A DNA stretch of 64,000 nt from UBA11400 sp964550435. Lineage in GTDB: Bacteria; Bacteroidota; Rhodothermia; Balneolales; HLUCCA01. The stretch spans positions 7,249-71,248 of the forward strand of contig CAZJZI010000007.1 in NCBI GenBank assembly GCA_964550435.1, in the 5' to 3' direction. Below, one piece after another: positions 42,470 through 52,645 of this stretch. The notes beneath the pieces are model-generated. The model was not told the origin of the DNA, made no database searches, and saw nothing but the letters and a program-made list of their open reading frames with translations. Position numbers and translations under genes: made by a program. How positions within the stretch are numbered: the first letter of the stretch is position 1; every line of letters starts with the position of its first letter.

Positions 42470-45358
42470 TTAGCGTGGCCGGATGTGTTGTTGAAGTATG
42501 ACCGCGGTGTGCTGCGCCTGGCGGGAAACTCCGTCGGAGATTTGGTGTCGGCATGAGAATCCGTGCGCGTTTAGTAATGCTGTCTCTTCGAGAGCCCTTA
42601 CTTTAGGGAAAAGTGTCAGTTCACCAATTTTCATAGACACTTCGTAATGGTCTTCTTCGTAGCCGAAACTACCTGCCATGCCACAACATCCGGTTTTGAG
42701 TTCAACGGGTTTGAAACCCGCTCCTTTGAAAGTCTCAATCAATGGTTTTGTTCCGACAAGTGACTTTGCATGACAATGCCCATGTACATGTACTTCCAGT
42801 CCCCGTGCCTGAAATAAAGCCGTATCCTCTGGATGTTGTTCGAAATGATTAGCGATGAACTCTTCGAACATGAAGGTTTTGGTAGCAAGAGCGTGTGCAT
42901 CTGGAAGTTGATCCTCAGTACAGAGATCAAGGTATTCGTCTCTAAGAGTTAGTATTTCAGATGGTTCCTGTCCGATCACGGATATGCCCTTGTGTGCAAA
43001 AGGTGCCAGCTCACGGATATTTTTCCCGGCTACTTTTTTGGCATCCTTTAAAAATCCTTTAGATAATAATGTACGGCCGCTGTTCATCGGACGAGTTGCC
43101 AGAACCCGATAACCCAGATGCTGTAAGACTTCGACCATCGCGATTCCGATCTCAGGTTCATTGTAATTCATGAAGTAGTCAGTCATGATGAGTACTTCAG
43201 GTCCGTTTGGATGCATTACCGGGTGCTTTTTGAGCCATTTATGAAACGGTCTGCTGCTAAATGAAGGAAGCTTACGATCTGGATGGATCTTAAACAGAGC
43301 CCGGAAAGTCTCCTTCCCGAACCTCGTCCCGTTCATAAAATTCACCACCGGTGCGAACGCCGCAGCCAGTGGATACACAACCTCCGAACGTGCAAAGAAA
43401 TGCTCACTCAACGTCGCACCTTTACGCTCGTGCCAACCTTGCATGAATTCAGCTTTCATCTTGGCCATATCCACATTCGCAGGACACTCACTCTTACAGG
43501 CTTTACAACTGAGGCAAAGATCAAGGCCTTTTTTCAGATCTTCCGACTCAAACGCATCAAGTCTGTCACCTCGGAAGACCTGTCGAAATACATTCGCACG
43601 ACCTCGGGTCGAGTCTTTTTCATCGCTGGTAGCCATGTACGACGGACACATTGTACCGCCCGACGCTGCCAGTTTTCGACATACTCCGGCCCCGTTGCAT
43701 TTGTCAACCAGTGCCATGAAGTTTCCCTCGGTGCGGTAATTGAACACAGTACTGAACTGTGGGTGCTTGTCCTCAGGATAAAATCTCAGATCAGCATCCA
43801 TCGGCTTCGCATCGACGATCTTACCTGGATTAAATATCCCTGCCGGATCCCAAATCTTCTTGACCTGTGCCAGAACAGGCATCATCTCATCACCCAATAC
43901 GTACCGGATATATGGCGCCCGAACTCTTCCGTCACCGTGTTCCCCAGATAATGATCCGCGATATTTACGCACCAGCTGCGCCACATCAACAGCCATTTTT
44001 TTCATTGTTTCGAGTCCATCGCGGGTTGTTAGATTCAACTCTGGACGCAAATGGAGCTCACCGACAGATGCATGGGCATAGTATACCGAATGGGTATGGT
44101 ACTTACTCATGATCTGCTCAAATTCTTCAATGTAATAGGGCAGATCTTCGACTCGAACTGCAGTATCTTCAATAAATTCAGGTGTTCGAGACTCCGCCCA
44201 TGTCCCCATCAATAATCCCAATCCGGCTTTGCGAAGGTCCCATACCCGATTCATTTCATCCGTGTCGGTCAACACTTTGTAGTCGTATCCAAGATTTTTG
44301 TCGCGTAGCTGTTTCACAAGCGCCTGAGCACGTTGATGTAAATCCGCCCGATCATCGCCTTCAAACTGAATCATCAACACGGCTTTGGGTTCTCCAACGA
44401 TGAAGAAACGGTTTCTGCTTTGCTCAATATTGAGTTTTGTGGCCTCAATGATGATATCATCGATCAATTCAACAGCTGCGGTACCGACTTTTACGGCATC
44501 CACCGTGGCCAGTAGGGACTCGTGTAAAGAGGCATATTGTCCGACCAAAAGAATCTTGTGATCCGGAACCGGAACCAGCCGAACTTCGGCATCTATAGTC
44601 ATAGCCAATGTGCCTTCGCTTCCAGTTAGAAGCTCCGCCATATTGAATGGTCGTCCACCCGGAGTCAACGGTTCCATTTCGCACAGGCGGTCTAGGGCAT
44701 AACCCGTGTTCCGTCGTGTGATTTCGGGATGTGGATAGGAGTCAAGGATGAGCTGCTTATACTTGCGAAGTAACGCTAACATTTCGCGATAGATCTTGCC
44801 CTCGAGAGTGCCCAGCGAGCACTTTTGATCCAGCTCATCGTTCGATATCGGACCAAATTCAACTACCGAGCCATCACTGAGAACGGTACGCAGACGATTC
44901 ACGTGTTCTCGGGTTGTTCGGTGTTTTAAAGAAAAAGAACCTGCAGAATTGTTACCAATCATGCCACCGAGCATACATCGGTTGGTGGTAGAGGTGTCGG
45001 GACCGAATTGCAATTTGAAAGCACCGGCTTCACTATTCAAGGTGTCACGGATGACACCGGGTTGTACCAAAGCAACACTATTGTCAGTATCGATTTTAAG
45101 AATCTGATTCATGAAACGAGAGGTGTCCATGACGATTCCACCACCGGTGGTTTGACCTGCAAGGCTCGTCCCTGCAGCTCGAGCGGTTATGGCGATGCCT
45201 TTGTTGGCACACCATTTTACCAATGCCTGTATGTCAGACTCATTCTTTGGAAAGAATACTCCCTCGGGAATCTCCTGGTACATCGACGCGTCATTGGCGA
45301 AAAGTCTTCGCGTGAGCATGTCGTGTTGAATTGCAGGTGCCTGTTCGATCTTGACCAT
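42470..45358 (-). CDS. Large FAD-linked oxidoreductase with Fe-S and CCG domains
   Basis: A 962-residue fusion. The N-terminus is a VAO-type FAD domain (ITARAAGTSLAGQTTGGGIVMD) plus FAD-oxidase C domain (SGEHGDGRVRAPYI). The middle has two 4Fe-4S clusters (CNGAGVCRK, CLSCKACKSECP). The C-terminus has a CCG/heterodisulfide-like domain (HGHCHAKSLVG, GCCGMAGSFGYEE). YdiJ-like enzymes of this design oxidise D-2-hydroxy acids such as D-lactate or D-2-hydroxyglutarate and pass electrons to the membrane. The exact substrate is not readable. Confidence 0.9.
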   Translation of the reverse strand: MVKIEQAPAIQHDMLTRRLFANDASMYQEIPEGVFFPKNESDIQALVKWCANKGIAITARAAGTSLAGQTTGGGIVMDTSRFMNQILKIDTDNSVALVQPGVIRDTLNSEAGAFKLQFGPDTSTTNRCMLGGMIGNNSAGSFSLKHRTTREHVNRLRTVLSDGSVVEFGPISNDELDQKCSLGTLEGKIYREMLALLRKYKQLILDSYPHPEITRRNTGYALDRLCEMEPLTPGGRPFNMAELLTGSEGTLAMTIDAEVRLVPVPDHKILLVGQYASLHESLLATVDAVKVGTAAVELIDDIIIEATKLNIEQSRNRFFIVGEPKAVLMIQFEGDDRADLHQRAQALVKQLRDKNLGYDYKVLTDTDEMNRVWDLRKAGLGLLMGTWAESRTPEFIEDTAVRVEDLPYYIEEFEQIMSKYHTHSVYYAHASVGELHLRPELNLTTRDGLETMKKMAVDVAQLVRKYRGSLSGEHGDGRVRAPYIRYVLGDEMMPVLAQVKKIWDPAGIFNPGKIVDAKPMDADLRFYPEDKHPQFSTVFNYRTEGNFMALVDKCNGAGVCRKLAASGGTMCPSYMATSDEKDSTRGRANVFRQVFRGDRLDAFESEDLKKGLDLCLSCKACKSECPANVDMAKMKAEFMQGWHERKGATLSEHFFARSEVVYPLAAAFAPVVNFMNGTRFGKETFRALFKIHPDRKLPSFSSRPFHKWLKKHPVMHPNGPEVLIMTDYFMNYNEPEIGIAMVEVLQHLGYRVLATRPMNSGRTLLSKGFLKDAKKVAGKNIRELAPFAHKGISVIGQEPSEILTLRDEYLDLCTEDQLPDAHALATKTFMFEEFIANHFEQHPEDTALFQARGLEVHVHGHCHAKSLVGTKPLIETFKGAGFKPVELKTGCCGMAGSFGYEEDHYEVSMKIGELTLFPKVRALEETALLNAHGFSCRHQISDGVSRQAQHTAVILQQHIRPR

Positions 45359-45467
45359 GAAGCTAGTATCGGATAGTTTGGGTGTATTACCCGTTCAAAT
45401 TCTGTAGATATGGGGTAAATATAGGCAAATCGGCTGTGGAATGAATCAATTTGACGAAATTCCTGAA

Positions 45468-46178
45468 TTAAAAATCCGCTTTAAGCCGATCCAAATACTC
45501 CCAACTGTCTGGTCCGCGTTCGAACAGCAGGTCCAGCCAGCAACAATTAGGTTCAAAGCTGCCAAAATGTTGTCGATAATTGGGTAAATCGGGACTTGGA
45601 TACACACTGCCGGGTACCGGACTCAGGTAATTACGGGATTCAGCCTCTGTCAGGATAGGAACCCCGGCTTCGATGTAAGATCGAAGAACGGAATCATTAG
45701 TTCGTGTCGCTGACAACCAAATCACAGGTGGGAGTTGAATTTCCAACCAGGTCTGAAGTTGCTTTAGTACCAGCTCGCAACCATCTCTGAACGTCTCGAC
45801 AGCTTGAAGTTTTTCGAAGAGCTCGCGCAGATCGGGTTCATAAAACTCGAAATAGATACTGTTTCTGTAGTTGAACTCGAGCGATCGCCACAACGGGGTG
45901 AACCAGTCTGACCGCTGATCGATACGTGCCGAAGCCAGGGATTGTGAGCGGTCGTCTGGGAGCAGCGGAATGTGAATCCACTGGTAACCATCCGGAGTTC
46001 GGATTTTTCCCCGGTGGGAGCGGCTTTTCCGCGAAAATGTTGTGTTGTCTGCAAGGAGCAGGGTTTCGGCGTGTAAAGCTACCCGAAGCCACTGGATATC
46101 GGGAAATAGAGAGGGGAGTTGAAGTCCGGGATGATTACCGGACTTCGCTCCAGGCACAGGGTTGAAATCCGTTTTCAT
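45468..46178 (-). CDS. WbqC-like family protein
   Basis: A 236-residue protein. It shows the WbqC pattern LQLPSLFPDIQWLRVALHAE and TFSRKSRSHRGKIRTPDGYQWIHIPL. WbqC-like proteins occur in O-antigen clusters and in Bacteroidota beside lepB or cdaA. Their reaction is uncertain; one group is linked to glycine transfer to sugars. The start lies 7 bases past the cdaA stop, so they share a transcript. Confidence 0.83.
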   Translation of the reverse strand: MKTDFNPVPGAKSGNHPGLQLPSLFPDIQWLRVALHAETLLLADNTTFSRKSRSHRGKIRTPDGYQWIHIPLLPDDRSQSLASARIDQRSDWFTPLWRSLEFNYRNSIYFEFYEPDLRELFEKLQAVETFRDGCELVLKQLQTWLEIQLPPVIWLSATRTNDSVLRSYIEAGVPILTEAESRNYLSPVPGSVYPSPDLPNYRQHFGSFEPNCCWLDLLFERGPDSWEYLDRLKADF

Positions 46179-46185
46179 GAATAGA

Positions 46186-46986
46186 TCAGGGTTCTGAACC
46201 GAATCCGACTTCGTCGTCTACGATGGTTCTGTCGGCAAGGTGTTTCTCCATTTCAGCGCGGAGTTTCTGGACTGTCATACCAGAGATGAGAGATCCGTTT
46301 CTGGCCACAGAAATTCGTCCGGTTTCTTCAGAGACAATCACAACCAACACATTGTTCGTTTCACTGATACCCAATGCTGCTCGGTGGCGGGTTCCAAAAA
46401 CCGAAGATATATTCGGATTTTGCGAAATAGGAAGATATGCCGAAGCTGCCACGATACGATCGTTACGTATCACCACTGCGCCATCGTGCAAAGGGGTATC
46501 CTTCTGAAAAATGGTCATGAGCAGTTTGCTGGTGACCTTGGCATCGAGTTTGATTCCAGGATCGACCTGATCATGAAGTGTAGACGATTTTGCAAAAACA
46601 ATCAAAGCACCGGTTTTGGCACGGGACATCGATTTTACTGCATCTATAACCTCTTCGATTACTGTTTCGGACTCTTTTCGGGCAAAAAAGCGGTCAAATC
46701 GTGTGTTTTGTCCCAGGCTGTAGAGCAACTTACGAATCTCGGGTTGAAAAATGATAATGACGGCAAGTATTCCCACATCTGTGATTCGACGCAGGATGAA
46801 ATTGATGGTCGTAAAGCCCAGGACGCTGAAAAGTGCGTTGATCAAAAATATGATCAGGATACCCAGGAATGCCGGCACGGCGAACGACCCACGAATCCAC
46901 CGATAGATATAAAAAATAACCATCGCAATGATCGTGGTTTCGATCAGATCTTTAAAGCCAAAATCCAGGAATCCTAATGGGAGCAA
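46186..46986 (-). CDS. cdaA: Diadenylate cyclase CdaA
   Basis: A 266-residue membrane enzyme that makes cyclic di-AMP from two ATP. Three N-terminal spans precede the DAC domain, which has both catalytic motifs: DGA in DTPLHDGAVVIRNDRI and RHR in FGTRHRAALGISE. Cyclic di-AMP controls potassium balance and wall homeostasis. It follows folP by 70 bases, an arrangement typical of Bacteroidota. Confidence 0.94.
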   Translation of the reverse strand: MLPLGFLDFGFKDLIETTIIAMVIFYIYRWIRGSFAVPAFLGILIIFLINALFSVLGFTTINFILRRITDVGILAVIIIFQPEIRKLLYSLGQNTRFDRFFARKESETVIEEVIDAVKSMSRAKTGALIVFAKSSTLHDQVDPGIKLDAKVTSKLLMTIFQKDTPLHDGAVVIRNDRIVAASAYLPISQNPNISSVFGTRHRAALGISETNNVLVVIVSEETGRISVARNGSLISGMTVQKLRAEMEKHLADRTIVDDEVGFGSEP

Positions 46987-47056
46987 CGTTTTGATTTCTA
47001 AGCGTTAGCAAGAGACGGCCGTGTGCCGGGATGATAGAATATAAGCCTTGATGAGT

Positions 47057-47905
47057 TTAAAACGAAAACCCTAACGCTTCAAAAACGGCCACAGAGTCTA
47101 CGGCCTCTTTAACATCGTGAACACGAAGGAGTTTAGCGCCATGCTGGAGGGCGAAAAAATGAGCCGAAACAGTTGCGGCGACTCGTTCTTCGGGTGGTTT
47201 TCCTCCTGTAATAGTACCTAACATCGATTTTCGTGAAATCCCTACAAGTACCGTAAATTCATGTTGCGTGATTTTTTTTAATCCTCGAAGCAGTGTCAGA
47301 TTATGTTCCAGTGTTTTGCCAAATCCGAAACCCGGGTCTATTACAACTGATTTTATCCCAGCTTCCTTACAGAAACGTCCTCTTTCCAGAAGAAAATCTC
47401 GTACCTCGAAAACAACATCCGAATACTCCGGATTTTTTTGCATGGTTTTGGGATTGCCAATAGAATGCATGAGCATTATCCCGGCTCCATACTTTAGGCA
47501 AAGGTCAACGAATCGAGGTTCTTTTCGCAGACCGCTCACATCATTGACAAAATGTGTCCCGAGTTTAAGTGCTTCCAAGGCCACTTCATACTTGGTCGTG
47601 TCTATTGAAAAGACCACTTTTGGATATCTTTTGAGCGCTACATCGAGTACTGGAATCACACGATGTAACTCCACGTCTGCTGGCACAGGATCAGACCCAG
47701 GGCGGGTTGATTCGCCACCTACATCAATAAAGGTAGCACCCTCGGCGACCATTTCGTCGAGGCGGGCAAGAGCTTGTTCAGTGTGCAGGAAAAGACCCCC
47801 ATCAGAAAACGAGTCGGGGGTACAGTTTAAAATACCCATGACACGGGGCCGATCGAAACCGATCAGCTCCGCAACTTGGCTCAGATTACCACTCTTTGAT
47901 ATCAT
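47057..47905 (-). CDS. folP: Dihydropteroate synthase
   Basis: A 282-residue TIM-barrel enzyme of folate synthesis that joins p-aminobenzoate to the pterin. Motifs are MGILNCTPDSFSDGG, DVGGESTRPGSD, VIDPGFGFGKTLEHN, GISRKSMLG and LRVHDV, all in order. The start overlaps the fdxA stop by 20 bases, implying co-translation. The abgT transporter elsewhere in the window moves a p-aminobenzoate conjugate, a possible but unproven link. Confidence 0.94.
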   Translation of the reverse strand: MISKSGNLSQVAELIGFDRPRVMGILNCTPDSFSDGGLFLHTEQALARLDEMVAEGATFIDVGGESTRPGSDPVPADVELHRVIPVLDVALKRYPKVVFSIDTTKYEVALEALKLGTHFVNDVSGLRKEPRFVDLCLKYGAGIMLMHSIGNPKTMQKNPEYSDVVFEVRDFLLERGRFCKEAGIKSVVIDPGFGFGKTLEHNLTLLRGLKKITQHEFTVLVGISRKSMLGTITGGKPPEERVAATVSAHFFALQHGAKLLRVHDVKEAVDSVAVFEALGFSF

Positions 47906-48218
47906 CTACCGATTTGGATTTCTCAGCCCATTCATCGGCATCAGGAAGTGCATCCTTGGTTTCGTTGATTACGTGGTCGGCCCATTTTTCGGACAGGCGC
48001 TCGTTCCATTCGATATAGTGTTCCCATTCAGCCGGTACTTCATCATCCGGGAAAATGGCTTCAACCGGACACTCCGATACGCAGGCGTCGCAGTCAATAC
48101 ACTCATTTGGGTCAATAACCAGGAAATTTGGTCCTTCGCGAAATGCATCTACGGGACAAACTGCCGCGCAGTTGGTGTACTTACAGTTTACGCAAGGCTC
48201 GGTAACGACGTATGCCAT
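47886..48218 (-). CDS. fdxA: 7Fe-type ferredoxin FdxA
   Basis: A 110-residue ferredoxin with the two-cluster pattern of FdxA: CVNCKYTNCAAVCPVDAF, then CIDCDACVSECPVEAI, with FLVIDPNE between. It should carry one 3Fe-4S and one 4Fe-4S cluster and act as a low-potential electron carrier. The last 40 residues are acidic. First gene of the fdxA-folP-cdaA-wbqC unit. Confidence 0.93.
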   Translation of the reverse strand: MAYVVTEPCVNCKYTNCAAVCPVDAFREGPNFLVIDPNECIDCDACVSECPVEAIFPDDEVPAEWEHYIEWNERLSEKWADHVINETKDALPDADEWAEKSKSVDDIKEW

Positions 48219-48421
48219 GATACTTCCTTAATGTGGTTTATACGTTTATTGGCGTTTTAATTTACCCTATTTACAAAAGAGTTATGCGAAAATATTTCCA
48301 TTCGCCGTTTAAATCAACAACGGGTCCGAATTTATACTCTGTCTTGTTTACTTTGGTCTGACGTTGCTCTTTCATTAAATTGTGATATTACAGATCTTGA
48401 ACTACTCACACATCTATGCAT

Positions 48422-48616
48422 ATGGAACGAATCTCCTTTGAAGAGGCTTTAAAGAAACTGGAATCTATCGTGAGCAAACTCGAAGAGGGTTCGGTCACAC
48501 TAGAGGAGTCGGTAAATTTGTACGAAGAAGGCCTTAAACTGTCAAAATACTGCTCTGAAATCCTGGATTCCGCTGAACTTCGTATAGAAAAAGTGAATCA
48601 ACAAACTTCTCAGTGA
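48422..48616 (+). CDS. xseB: Exodeoxyribonuclease VII small subunit
   Basis: A 64-residue helical protein: ISFEEALKKLESIVSKLEEGSVTLEESVNLYEEGLKLSKYCSEIL. It binds the XseA nuclease, whose gene is not adjacent. Start at ATG 48422; ATG 48416 is also possible. The stop overlaps the dxs ATG (TGATG), so translation is coupled. Confidence 0.92.
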   Translation: MERISFEEALKKLESIVSKLEEGSVTLEESVNLYEEGLKLSKYCSEILDSAELRIEKVNQQTSQ

Positions 48617-50592
48617 TGTCTAATCCAACCCGAACGATACCTTCTGAAGTGAAAGAGAGTGAACAACCATCCACGAATCCGCTTGAACGTGTAGCCGTTC
48701 CGGGACCACTTCTTGCAACCATAAATTCACCCGCCGATATCAAGAAACTGTCGCCAGATGAATTGGTCGATCTTAGCTACGAACTTCGGGATTTCATTAT
48801 CGACGTGGTATCCATTCATGGAGGTCACTTCGGTGCTAGTCTTGGGGTGGTTGAACTTACAGTGGCTTTGCATGCGGCTTATGATACTCCTCATGATCAA
48901 CTCGTCTGGGATGTCGGTCATCAGGCTTACGGGCATAAAATTCTGACTGGTCGACGTGATGTCTTTCATACCAATCGCAAGTACAAAGGTGTTTCTGGAT
49001 TCCCGAAACGATCTGAAAGCGAGTACGACACATTCGGGGTCGGACACTCAAGTACATCGATTTCTGCAGCACTTGGAATGGCTGTTGGTAGTGAACATCA
49101 GGACACTGACAAACACGTTGTAGCTGTTATAGGCGATGGATCCATGACTGCGGGTATGGCATTCGAGGCGCTGAACAACGCTGGTGCTATGAATAGTAAT
49201 ATTTTGGTGATTCTGAACGATAATCGGATGTCGATTGACCCGAACGTAGGAGCCTTGAAAGAGTATCTTGCTGAAATCACGACCAGTGAGACCTTCAACA
49301 AGATTCGCGATGAGGTGTACGACATGCTCGGACATTTCAAGAAAGCCGGCGACAAAATGCGAAAGGTCGCCTCTCGTCTGGAGTCTGCACTGACAACTGT
49401 ACTAACTCCAGGTTCGTTATTCAGAGCACTTGGATTCAAATATTATGGACCAGTCGATGGTCATAATGTTCGAGCACTCACCAAGACGCTGCAAGATCTG
49501 AAGAAAATTCCAGGTCCGAAACTGCTCCATGTGGTTACTGTCAAAGGTAAGGGATTTGCCCCAGCCGAGCGTGATCAGGTCAAGTGGCACGCCTCCGGAA
49601 GTCCTTTTGATAAAATAACAGGGGCATCGCTTGTTGCGAAATCTGACAAGCCGTCGTTGCCCAAGTATCAGGATGTGTTTGCTGACACATTGATTCAGTT
49701 GGCCGAGAAAGATAAGCGAATCGTGGGAATCACGGCAGCCATGCCAAGTGGTACCGGACTGCTGAAAATGATGAAGGAAATGCCCGATCGTACCTATGAT
49801 GTGGGCATAGCGGAACAACACGCCGTAACCTTTGCTGCAGGGATGGCCACTCATGGAATGAAACCTTTCGTAGCCATTTACTCAACATTTCTACAACGTG
49901 CATATGATCAGGTAGTACACGATGTGTGCATTCAAAAGCTTCCCGTTGTATTCTGTCTGGATCGTGGAGGACTAGTGGGCGCTGATGGTCCGACCCACCA
50001 TGGGTTATATGATTTATCCTACTTGCGATGCATCCCGCACATTGTTGTCGGAGCCCCGATGAACGAAGTCGAGCTCCAGGACATGATGGCTGCAGCTGCC
50101 GAATACGAAAAAGGCGCTTTTGCCATTCGTTATCCGCGTGGAGAAGTAGAAAACTTCCTGAATGGACGTTTGCCAGAACCTATGGAAATCGGAAAAGGTG
50201 AAATGCTTGTTGAAGGTGAAGACGTAGTCATTCTGTCCATCGGAACCATCGGTAACGAGGCAAGCAAAGCGGTCAGCCTTCTTGCTGAGGAAGGTATTCA
50301 TGTGGGGCATGCAAACATGCGATTTGTCAAGCCATTAGACACAGGATTATTGGATCAGATCGCCTCTAAGTACCGACATATCGTTACTGTTGAAGATGGC
50401 ACAAGGATCGGAGGCTTTGGATCAGCGGTTGCTGAGTACATATCTGAGCACCACAACGATATTTCGGTGAAAATAATGGGTGTCGGAGATGAAGTCATAG
50501 AACACGGTTCCCAGCAAGAATTGTATCGGGAAGTCGGGATAGATTACACGTCAATTGCGAAGCAATTGACACGCACACTAGGTGTGCTGTAG
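48616..50592 (+). CDS. dxs: 1-deoxy-D-xylulose-5-phosphate synthase
   Basis: A 658-residue thiamine-diphosphate enzyme that begins the MEP isoprenoid pathway from pyruvate and glyceraldehyde 3-phosphate. Motifs are HGGHFGASLGVVELTVALH, WDVGHQAYGHKILTGR, GDGSMTAGMAFEALNNAG (ThDP motif), GIAEQHAVTFAAGMA and GPTHHGLYDLSYLR. About 35 extra N-terminal residues precede the domain. The xseB-dxs pair is a common arrangement. It needs thiamine, which the TPP-controlled receptor at 61 kb probably imports. Confidence 0.96.
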   Translation: MSNPTRTIPSEVKESEQPSTNPLERVAVPGPLLATINSPADIKKLSPDELVDLSYELRDFIIDVVSIHGGHFGASLGVVELTVALHAAYDTPHDQLVWDVGHQAYGHKILTGRRDVFHTNRKYKGVSGFPKRSESEYDTFGVGHSSTSISAALGMAVGSEHQDTDKHVVAVIGDGSMTAGMAFEALNNAGAMNSNILVILNDNRMSIDPNVGALKEYLAEITTSETFNKIRDEVYDMLGHFKKAGDKMRKVASRLESALTTVLTPGSLFRALGFKYYGPVDGHNVRALTKTLQDLKKIPGPKLLHVVTVKGKGFAPAERDQVKWHASGSPFDKITGASLVAKSDKPSLPKYQDVFADTLIQLAEKDKRIVGITAAMPSGTGLLKMMKEMPDRTYDVGIAEQHAVTFAAGMATHGMKPFVAIYSTFLQRAYDQVVHDVCIQKLPVVFCLDRGGLVGADGPTHHGLYDLSYLRCIPHIVVGAPMNEVELQDMMAAAAEYEKGAFAIRYPRGEVENFLNGRLPEPMEIGKGEMLVEGEDVVILSIGTIGNEASKAVSLLAEEGIHVGHANMRFVKPLDTGLLDQIASKYRHIVTVEDGTRIGGFGSAVAEYISEHHNDISVKIMGVGDEVIEHGSQQELYREVGIDYTSIAKQLTRTLGVL

Positions 50593-50594
50593 GC

Positions 50595-50751
50595 GTATTC
50601 TTTGAATACTGTTGGGGTTCGCGTTGCGAACGTCGGGGCTTGTTTTGTTCGTGTCAGAATTCATGCGCTACGATGTCACCCAAACAGTGAGCAACGCTCA
50701 CGCCAACGTGTGAGGATCATCCCAAACGCTCATTGAGCTTGCTCAATGAGC
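50595..50751. repeat. Cluster of perfect mini-hairpins between dxs and recN
   Basis: GTATTC-TTT-GAATAC (50595-50609), GTTCGC-GTT-GCGAAC (50617-50631) and GTGAGC-AAC-GCTCAC (50687-50701) are three perfect 6-bp stems, each with a 3-base loop. GCTCATTGAGC-TT-GCTCAATGAGC (50728-50751) is an 11-bp stem that spans the recN stop. The region is otherwise empty. Confidence 0.85.
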
Positions 50752-52430
50752 ATCCTTGCACTCTCAATAGCAGCACTGGTTACCTTTGCACCACTCATCA
50801 GTGTTGCTACTTCCAGAATGTGAGCCTCGTCGTCGAGTTTAGTAATTGATGTGATTGTCCGGTCGGCGGATTCTGCTTTAGCTACCTTGAAATGGTGATG
50901 AGATTGACTTGCAATCTGTGGTTGATGGGTAATTGCGATGATTTGACAAGTAGATGCCAGGCGGCGCATGGTTCGTCCGACTTTCTCAGCCACTTCTCCA
51001 CTAATCCCGGTGTCTATTTCATCGAAGATCATGACAGGAAGCGATTGTTCTCGGGCCAGGATGGATTTTAGCGCAAGCATCACGCGGCTGATTTCTCCAC
51101 CTGAGGCGGTTTTGGATAGCGGTTTGGGTGATTCTCCCTTGTTTGTGGATATAAAAAAGCGCACTGTATCGGCTCCGGTCTCGGTACAAGTTACTCGATC
51201 ACCTTCGATGTCGATCCATCCGTTTTTGTCGGTATTCCAGACAACATCGACTCGAAACGCTGCATGTGAAATTCCGAGATGTGCCAGTTCGGCCACGATC
51301 GATTCACTGAGTTGGGTTCCGGCGTAGATGCGGGCGTTATGGAGGCGGAGCGCTGCCAGGGTTAGGGTTTTACGGGAGGCAGCAAGTTTATGCTCCAGTT
51401 TTTCGATTTCGATTTCAAAATTATCTGCCAGATTGAGCTTGCTGCGTACATCATCGAGGTATTCGAGTAGCTCGGGGACAGTTTTACCGTACTTTTTCTC
51501 AAGCTTTCGGATATCCGACTGTCGATTTCTAAGGAATTCGAGTCGGTTGGGATTGAATTCGATGGTTGAACGATATCGTTCGGCAAACTGGATGGTTTCC
51601 TGGACAGTGATTCGTGCTGCTTCGAATTCTTGCAGGTAGGAACCGAATTCGGGTTCGATGCGGGCTAAGTCCTCGAGAGCGTGTTCCAGGGTGGTCAAAA
51701 CTGTGGTAATGTCCAACTCACCATCACCACCAACTGAACTGATCAAAGCAGCTTTTTGATCCAATATTTCTGCGTTATCCAGCAGACGCATCTCGTTTTC
51801 CATTTCTTCAATCTCATCCGGATCCAGCCTGGCCTGCTCGAGTTCCTTGACCTGAAAGCGGTACAGTTCCTGTTTCTCAATGAGCTGTTGTTCCTGTTTG
51901 CGCAAGGATTTAAGCTCACGATCCAGCGTGGTATAGCTGTCAAAATGAGTTTTATAATCTCGAAGAGCTGCAATTACTTCTGCATCTACATCCAACACCA
52001 GCTGGTGATTCTCTTCACGGAGTAAAAGCTGATGGTCGTGTTGTCCGTGAAGGTCGACCAACTGGTCCCCAACTGCTTTTAGCACAGAGATTGCAACAGG
52101 AGTATCATTGATAAATGCCCTACTACCCGAATCACGAATTTCTCTGCGTAAAATGAGTTCTGAGCCGATTTCAACTTCTGCTTCCTTAAGCAACGATTCC
52201 AGCACTGGATTCTTACTGGGTAAAGCAATTATCGCTTCGGCGATGGCCTTCGATGCCCCTGACCGAATGACTTCGGTGTCGGCACGTTCTCCAAGAATCA
52301 TGTTCAACGCACCTACCAGAATCGACTTTCCGGCACCAGTTTGTCCCGTAATTATATTCAATCCCGCTCCGGGATGAATCTCGAGTTCATCGATTAACGC
52401 AAAATCTTTAACGTAGATCGTTTTAATCAC
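50730..52430 (-). CDS. recN: DNA repair protein RecN
   Basis: A 566-residue SMC-like ATPase for double-strand-break repair. The Walker A is ITGQTGAGKSILVGALNMILGERA, a long coiled coil runs from about 150 to 380, and the C-terminal LSKTASGGEISRVMLALKSI and MIFDEIDTGISGEVA supply the signature and Walker B. Length is normal. The last codons lie inside an 11-bp hairpin. Confidence 0.96.
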   Translation of the reverse strand: MIKTIYVKDFALIDELEIHPGAGLNIITGQTGAGKSILVGALNMILGERADTEVIRSGASKAIAEAIIALPSKNPVLESLLKEAEVEIGSELILRREIRDSGSRAFINDTPVAISVLKAVGDQLVDLHGQHDHQLLLREENHQLVLDVDAEVIAALRDYKTHFDSYTTLDRELKSLRKQEQQLIEKQELYRFQVKELEQARLDPDEIEEMENEMRLLDNAEILDQKAALISSVGGDGELDITTVLTTLEHALEDLARIEPEFGSYLQEFEAARITVQETIQFAERYRSTIEFNPNRLEFLRNRQSDIRKLEKKYGKTVPELLEYLDDVRSKLNLADNFEIEIEKLEHKLAASRKTLTLAALRLHNARIYAGTQLSESIVAELAHLGISHAAFRVDVVWNTDKNGWIDIEGDRVTCTETGADTVRFFISTNKGESPKPLSKTASGGEISRVMLALKSILAREQSLPVMIFDEIDTGISGEVAEKVGRTMRRLASTCQIIAITHQPQIASQSHHHFKVAKAESADRTITSITKLDDEAHILEVATLMSGAKVTSAAIESARMLIEQAQ

Positions 52431-52645
52431 GGAATTTTTAATAAAATGAGTTCAATTTGATGCTAATGTGCTGAATTTATGACCAAATCGGGCACTTTCC
52501 AATCCGATCAAAGGCATTGCCTACTTATATGTGTCAAAAAATCGCAATTCCTTACATGAAAATCGTTGTGAAAAAAAGGAGACCCCATTAAGCCGGAAAA
52601 ATGATTAACTTGCGGGTTCATTCATCGATTATTTTTAAAGTATTC

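Noticed and set aside
43283..43951. 222-residue open frame opposite the FAD/Fe-S oxidoreductase
   Set aside because: It is antisense to a clear multidomain enzyme and has no motif.
46240..46977. 245-residue open frame opposite cdaA
   Set aside because: It is a shadow of cdaA, with composition unlike a real protein.
47268..48260. 330-residue open frame opposite folP and fdxA
   Set aside because: It is antisense to two well-recognised genes and has no recognisable domain.
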